Shown here: positions 59,842 to 64,000 of the stretch, piece by piece
Layout of the letters: each line of letters opens with the position of its first letter
Position numbering within the stretch: position 1 is the stretch's first letter
NCBI GenBank assembly: GCA_046155285.1
Contig: JBJXEA010000017.1
Coordinates: 124,001-188,000, forward strand
DNA length: 64,000 nt
DNA from: CAILHX01 sp046155285
Lineage (GTDB): Bacteria > Pseudomonadota > Gammaproteobacteria > Burkholderiales > Methylophilaceae
Direction: 5' to 3'
Position numbers and translations under genes: made by a program
The notes under the pieces: generated by a model
Told to the model about the DNA's origin: nothing
Databases searched by the model: none
Seen by the model: the letters and a program-made list of their open reading frames with translations, nothing else

Positions 59842-60853
59842 ATTGCTTCTTTTTGGGCACAATTTCGAGCCTGAATTCTTCCGCCAGCTCCTCATCAATC
59901 TCGCGTAGCGCAATCTGAATCTTCTCCACTTCGCCTTGGTTTCCTTGGAGTGCCGCCATCAGCCCGCTTTCATACAAGGTGGCTGGGTGCTGTGGATGCA
60001 GCTTGAGCGCTTGCTTAAAATGCGCTTCAGCATCGCTTGTCTGCCCTTGTTTGCTTTCGGCCAGCCCTAAGTAGTACCAGCCTTCCACGGTATTCGGCTC
60101 ATGTTCAGTCCATAGTTTGGCGATGCGCTTCAAATCAGCCCATTCTTCGTTTTGCAGCGGAATGACTACACGCATGAAGAACGGCCTAGCTTCTTCCGGT
60201 GCATCCCAAAATGGCAGATCAGCTTGCTCTATGCTGGCAAATTCTGGCGCGTCAAGCAATTGCTTTACCCATTTTACCGGCACGTTGCAATAATAGCCCT
60301 GGCGGCCTGGGCTTTTAACCGTGCTGATTGCCACCAACCTACCCGCCTCGTCAAACACTGGGCTGCCGCTTGCCCCCATTTTGAAGGAGGCTGAGGTGCG
60401 CACAATTTGACTGTCGTCCATGGGATAAAGCGCTTTGACTTTACCCCAAGTGGTGAGCGGTTTAGGCGCGTTGCCCGAAAAGCTTAAAGAGAAAATCTCT
60501 TGCTCGTATTTAAGCGTTTCGCTATCGCCCAGCACCACACTCGCCAATGGCAAATCAGCAAAGCGTAGCAGGCAAACATCGTGCTTCCAGTCCGCTTTGA
60601 TGGCCACCGGGCCAAAACTAGTACCCAATTTAGTGACGGACACGCCATTGCTGTTGGCGATGACGTGGCAACTGGTAGCAACCAGATTATTCGCCACCAC
60701 CACGCCCGTCCCCACGCCGCGACCACCGGACTTGTTGTAGGCGTGGACTTTGACCACCGAAGGCTTGAGTACGCCAACTAAGATTTCGGAAGGCTCGGCC
60801 AACGCAAGGGTGAAACCAAGGGCAAGCGGAATGGCGATGAGTAGTTTCTGCAC
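59840..60853 (-). CDS. Exported trypsin-like serine protease with TPR tail
   Basis: 337 residues. Signal peptide MQKLLIAIPLALGFTLALA. Residues ~25-205 are a trypsin/DegP-type fold with His in LVATSCHVIAN, Asp in WKHDVCLLRF and Ser in SFKMGASGSPVFDEAGRLVA. Residues ~240-320 hold TPR repeats (NTVEGWYYLGLAESKQGQTSDAEAHFKQALKLHPQ). There is no PDZ domain, unlike DegP. It is probably a periplasmic protease or an S1C-like quality-control factor. Divergent from lipA. Confidence 0.85.
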   Translation of the reverse strand: MQKLLIAIPLALGFTLALAEPSEILVGVLKPSVVKVHAYNKSGGRGVGTGVVVANNLVATSCHVIANSNGVSVTKLGTSFGPVAIKADWKHDVCLLRFADLPLASVVLGDSETLKYEQEIFSLSFSGNAPKPLTTWGKVKALYPMDDSQIVRTSASFKMGASGSPVFDEAGRLVAISTVKSPGRQGYYCNVPVKWVKQLLDAPEFASIEQADLPFWDAPEEARPFFMRVVIPLQNEEWADLKRIAKLWTEHEPNTVEGWYYLGLAESKQGQTSDAEAHFKQALKLHPQHPATLYESGLMAALQGNQGEVEKIQIALREIDEELAEEFRLEIVPKKKQ

Positions 60854-60905
60854 GACGACCTCTCCTCAAATAAGCGACGGTAACGGCTCTGGTATCATAC
60901 TGCCT

Positions 60906-61847
60906 ATGTCAGAATTGAATCTACCCCACAAGCAAAAAGGCGCGGAAAAAACCGCGCGCATTCCCATCAAAATCGTGCAACAACCAGCTTTAAGAAAGCC
61001 GGAATGGATACGCATGAAAGTGCCGGATAGCGCACGCTTTCGTGAGATAAAGCAGATTTTGCGCGACAACAATCTGCACACCGTGTGCGAGGAAGCCAGT
61101 TGCCCCAATATTGGCGAGTGTTTCAGCGGCGGCACGGCGACCTTCATGATTCTAGGCGATTTATGTACGCGTCGTTGCCCATTTTGCGACGTGGCGCATG
61201 GCAAACCGCTGCCGCCGGATGTCAACGAACCCGCCAATCTGGCGCGTACTATCGCCCAGATGCAGCTGAAATATGTGGTGATTACCAGCGTTGACCGTGA
61301 CGATCTGCGCGATGGCGGCGCACAACATTTTGCCGATTGCATCGCGGCGGTACGCGAGGCTAGTCCTAGTATTCGCATCGAAACCTTGGTGCCGGACTTT
61401 CGCGGTCGGTTAGAACCGGCATTACAAGCGCTTACTCACGCTTTGCCCGACGTGCTGAATCACAATCTGGAAACCGTGCCTAGGCTTTACAAACAAGCTC
61501 GTCCTGGCGCGGATTATGCACATTCACTCAAGCTGCTGGCCGATTTCAGGGCAGCGCACCCGCACATTCCCACCAAGTCTGGCCTGATGCTGGGCTTGGG
61601 CGAAACCGACGATGAGATTTTGGAAGTGATGCGCGATTTACGCGCTCACCAAGTAGAAATGCTGACCTTGGGGCAATATCTGCAACCCAGCCCACATCAT
61701 TTGCCGGTGCTGCGCTTTGTCGAACCATCGCGCTTCACTTGGTTTGAACAGCAGGCGCTTGATATGGGCTTCACCCACGCCGCGTGTGGGCCTATGGTGA
61801 GAAGCAGCTACCACGCAGATCAACAGGCAGATGGAGTTTTAGTATGA
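60906..61847 (+). CDS. lipA: Lipoyl synthase
   Basis: 313 residues. Radical-SAM enzyme that inserts sulphur into octanoyl-lipoyl domains. The auxiliary cluster CEEASCPNIGEC and the SAM cluster CTRRCPFC (Cys-x3-Cys-x2-Cys) are intact, and the end CGPMVRSSYHAD is the conserved LipA C-terminus. Start ATG 60906 gives MSELNLPHKQKG, a normal LipA length; the longer upstream frame overlaps the protease promoter. No lipB is adjacent. The stop overlaps the HIT gene (ATGA). Confidence 0.96.
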   Translation: MSELNLPHKQKGAEKTARIPIKIVQQPALRKPEWIRMKVPDSARFREIKQILRDNNLHTVCEEASCPNIGECFSGGTATFMILGDLCTRRCPFCDVAHGKPLPPDVNEPANLARTIAQMQLKYVVITSVDRDDLRDGGAQHFADCIAAVREASPSIRIETLVPDFRGRLEPALQALTHALPDVLNHNLETVPRLYKQARPGADYAHSLKLLADFRAAHPHIPTKSGLMLGLGETDDEILEVMRDLRAHQVEMLTLGQYLQPSPHHLPVLRFVEPSRFTWFEQQALDMGFTHAACGPMVRSSYHADQQADGVLV

Positions 61848-62245
61848 GTTGCGAACTGTGTGACAGCGTAGGCGGTGAATTGCTTTGGGAGAGCGAATTG
61901 TGCCGTGTGGTGCTGGTGGAAGATGCTCACTACGGCGGGTTTTGCCGCGTGATTCTGAATGCCCACGTCAAGGAAATGACCGATTTAGAACCCTACCAAC
62001 GCGCCAAACTGATGGTGACGGTGTTCGCGGTGGAGGCGGCGGTGCGGGCAATCGTGCAGCCGGATAAAATCAATCTCGCCAGCCTAGGCAACATGGTGCA
62101 GCATCTGCATTGGCACGTCATTCCACGGTTTGAAGATGATAGGCAATTTCCTAATCCGATTTGGGGCGAAGCTAAGCGTGAGAGTAAAAAGCACGCAGTG
62201 AATGTGGAGGCCCTGCGTCAGGCGATTAAAACAGGATTGGGTTAA
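61844..62245 (+). CDS. HIT-family nucleotide hydrolase
   Basis: 133 residues with the histidine triad HLHWHVIPRFEDD and an N-terminal Cys pair (MSCELCD) that could bind zinc. GGFCRVILNAHVKEMTDL matches diadenosine tetraphosphate-hydrolase-like HIT proteins. Translationally coupled to lipA. Its end overlaps the convergent 2Fe-2S gene by four bases. Confidence 0.88.
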   Translation: MSCELCDSVGGELLWESELCRVVLVEDAHYGGFCRVILNAHVKEMTDLEPYQRAKLMVTVFAVEAAVRAIVQPDKINLASLGNMVQHLHWHVIPRFEDDRQFPNPIWGEAKRESKKHAVNVEALRQAIKTGLG

Positions 62246-62550
62246 ATCTTCAACCGCTCCACTACCTTGCCGTTTTGTAGGTGTGATTCAATAATCTCGT
62301 CCAAATCTTCTTGATCTACATAGGTGTACCAGACCGCTTCCGGATACACCACCAGTACCGGCCCTTCTGAACAGCGGTCAAGGCATCCCGCACGGTTCAC
62401 GCGGCAATTGCCCTTGCCATGCAAACCTAGCGCTTTGGCCTTTTTCTTAGTGTAATCAAACATAGCCTCGGCATCACAATCGGTGCAACAAGCTGCACCA
62501 TCCTCGCGCTGATTGAGACAGAAAAAGACGTGGCGTTTGTAATAACTCAT
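62242..62550 (-). CDS. Thioredoxin-like [2Fe-2S] ferredoxin
   Basis: 102 residues. HVFFCLNQREDGAACC, KGNCRVNRAGCLDRCSEGPVLVVYPEAVWYTYV supply the four cysteines expected for a thioredoxin-like [2Fe-2S] cluster (Cys near residue 11, and the C-x3-C spacing later). Small electron-transfer or sulphide-related proteins of this type are common beside lip genes only occasionally; the partner is unknown. A TonB-type gene is upstream on the same strand. Confidence 0.85.
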   Translation of the reverse strand: MSYYKRHVFFCLNQREDGAACCTDCDAEAMFDYTKKKAKALGLHGKGNCRVNRAGCLDRCSEGPVLVVYPEAVWYTYVDQEDLDEIIESHLQNGKVVERLKI

Positions 62551-62568
62551 CTAGTGTAGTGGCTCATT

Positions 62569-63525
62569 TTAGTTTCCGCTAAATGTATCTTCTCTGGTAA
62601 AAGTCCAAGTTCTGGTGATCACCAGCACATCAGTGTCCTTGCTGATATTGGTAGGAAATGCCGCATATGGTGCGCCTAGCTCCACAATACGTCGCGCGGC
62701 ATCGTCCAGTATCTTAGAGCCTGAGCGCCTATCCATTTCTATGCTCTCTACGCTACCATCGGCGCGGATGGAAACGCTCATCATCAGCTTGCCATATAAC
62801 TTTTGCGCTCTGGCTTCTTCGGGGTAATTGACAGAGCCTATGTTTTCTATCTTTTGCCGCCAAGCTTCTACATAGGCCGCGAAGCGATATTCTTTGGCAT
62901 GAGCACCCACAAATTGCTTTTTGGGACGCTCTTGGTAAATCACTTGGTCTTTGTCCAGCTTGGCTTCCAGTCTTGCCACATCAGCCAGGCTTTTGGACAC
63001 CATATCTCGCGCACTTAACTGTAAACCACTGGTATTTTTTGATTGTTGCGCCAGTTCGGGCATGGCGGGCTTGGGCGCAGGCGTGGTGCTGTTATCAGCC
63101 TGCGTAATGACTTGCTGCACCTGTTTTTCCAACTCTTTGACCTTACGTTCTTTTTGCGCCACTTCGTCTTCTATCTTAGCTGGGCGCTTTTTGGATTGCT
63201 CTTGAGTATTGTCGTGTTGTGGCAACAGCACCGTGGCGTTATCGCTGGGTTTTTGTTTGGGCACGGGCAGTGGTGATTTCAGTTGCTGCTTGGCATCGGT
63301 GTTGCCACCTCTATCCAAGTTGGCTTGCGCTAACACTTGCGGAGTGAGTGGCACAGTCTCGGTTTTGGCGTTGACTAGCACCACTTCCAATGAAGGCAAC
63401 TGATCTCGGAAGCGACTCAAATCCGGCGCTTTGAATTGAATGCTGGCGATGATTGCCACGTGTAGTAGCAAAGAAAATCCCAGCATAGAAGGCAGACGCG
63501 AGGGTTGCTGCTTGGTCTTTTTCAA
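62569..63525 (-). CDS. TonB-family energy-transducing protein
   Basis: 318 residues. N-terminal anchor (GFSLLLHVAIIASIQF), a long periplasmic spacer rich in Lys, Gln and Pro, and a C-terminal TonB domain (VNYPEEARAQKLYGKLMMSVSIRADGSVESIEMDRRSGSKILDDAARR). It would pass proton-motive energy from ExbBD to outer-membrane receptors; no exbBD is in the window. Its start overlaps the mpl stop by four bases. Confidence 0.85.
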   Translation of the reverse strand: MKKTKQQPSRLPSMLGFSLLLHVAIIASIQFKAPDLSRFRDQLPSLEVVLVNAKTETVPLTPQVLAQANLDRGGNTDAKQQLKSPLPVPKQKPSDNATVLLPQHDNTQEQSKKRPAKIEDEVAQKERKVKELEKQVQQVITQADNSTTPAPKPAMPELAQQSKNTSGLQLSARDMVSKSLADVARLEAKLDKDQVIYQERPKKQFVGAHAKEYRFAAYVEAWRQKIENIGSVNYPEEARAQKLYGKLMMSVSIRADGSVESIEMDRRSGSKILDDAARRIVELGAPYAAFPTNISKDTDVLVITRTWTFTREDTFSGN

Positions 63526-64000
63526 ACGGCCAACCTTTTCAGCAGCTTGTCATGTATGCCGCCAAAGCCGCCGTTACTCATGATGAGAATATGGTCGCTC
63601 GCTTTAGCTTGGTTGGAAATGGCTTCTATCATGGCTTCTAAGTTTTCGTAAGTGCTGGCTTTGTTGCCTAAAGATTTCAAGGTGGCGGCGGCATCCCAGC
63701 CTAAATTAGCAGCGTAGCAGAAGGTCAAATCGGCCTCATGCAGGCTGCCGGGTAGCGCATCTTTCACCGTACCCAGTTTCATGGTGTTAGAACGTGGCTC
63801 CAGCACCGCCAGAATTCGTGCTTTGCCGACTTTGGCACGTAAGCCTTCAATGGTGGTAGCAATGGCAGTGGGATGGTGGGCGAAGTCGTCGTAGACGGTG
63901 ATGCCGTTGACCACGCCCCGGGTTTCCATGCGGCGCTTCACGTTTTGAAATTTGCTCAAACCTGCAATGGCGATGGCGGGGCTGACTCCCACGTGTCGCG
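63522..64000 (-). CDS. mpl: Murein tripeptide ligase Mpl, C-terminal part (runs off the window)
   Basis: The last ~158 residues, with the gene starting beyond 64000. Mur-ligase C-terminal domain: RRMETRGVVNGITVYDDFAHHPTAIATTIEGLR with the DDFAHHPTA motif, LEPRSNTMKLGTV, and IMSNGGFGGIHDKLL, which distinguishes Mpl from MurC. Mpl links recycled L-Ala-gamma-D-Glu-mDAP to UDP-MurNAc in peptidoglycan recycling. Confidence 0.92.
   Translation of the reverse strand, partial: RHVGVSPAIAIAGLSKFQNVKRRMETRGVVNGITVYDDFAHHPTAIATTIEGLRAKVGKARILAVLEPRSNTMKLGTVKDALPGSLHEADLTFCYAANLGWDAAATLKSLGNKASTYENLEAMIEAISNQAKASDHILIMSNGGFGGIHDKLLKRLAV

Overview
This is chromosomal DNA of a betaproteobacterium, probably in the Nitrosomonadales/Gallionellaceae-Methylophilaceae neighbourhood. 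That placement is an inference from gene order (hda-permease-purM with DUF3108 genes, recA-recX-alaS-lysC-tRNA-Ser, mog-thiL-pgpA-pncC) and protein character, not from a database search. The window holds two blocks of ordinary core genes around one 27.5 kb integrated element.

Left core (1-17.4 kb): the start of topA; a compact ethanolamine operon (permease, EutA reactivase and a natural EutB-EutC fusion, with no microcompartment genes); hda with a PerM-type permease; purM; two tandem DUF3108 envelope proteins; an RsmB-type rRNA methylase; tRNA-Lys; a chemoreceptor followed by an oxalate/formate-type MFS transporter and its 43-residue partner; and phoB-phoR.

Genomic island (17,403-44,910): bounded by an exact 58-bp direct repeat from the 3' half of tRNA-Ser(GCU). 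A tyrosine integrase sits just inside the left end, and short AAACGGAGNCA repeats occur at both ends. The cargo is defence and stress genes. It includes a PIN protein with an HTH-ImmA/IrrE regulator; two unrecognised proteins and a YwqK/MORN remnant; an SRAP-like gene divergent from a small gene; a metallophosphoesterase coupled to an HSP90-like ATPase; and a umuD-umuC-exonuclease/GIY-YIG operon ending in a 28-residue membrane peptide. It continues with a BrnT/BrnA-like pair, a replication-relaxation protein with structured non-coding DNA, a HigBA-like pair, and a six-gene convergent-end operon: cytosine methylase, Vsr, MORC/MutL-like ATPase, Z1 ATPase, PD-(D/E)XK (DUF4420) and AIPR. The last group matches the mza (MutL-Z1-DUF-AIPR) defence type, here carrying its own methylase and Vsr.

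Right core (44.8-64 kb): intact tRNA-Ser, lysC, an alaS with an unusual internal insertion of about 120 residues, recX, recA, a six-gene mog-thiL-pgpA-pncC-YkgJ-iron permease operon, PDZ and SOUL proteins, an SDR/LysR pair, a cupin, a dienelactone hydrolase, a trypsin-like protease, lipA-HIT, a 2Fe-2S protein, a TonB-type protein and the end of mpl.

The best candidates for something undescribed are the phosphoesterase/HSP90-like pair at 24.1-27.9 kb, the membrane peptide ending the SOS-type operon, and the paired-promoter/hairpin region at 32.4-34.1 kb. All functional claims rest on reading motifs by eye.
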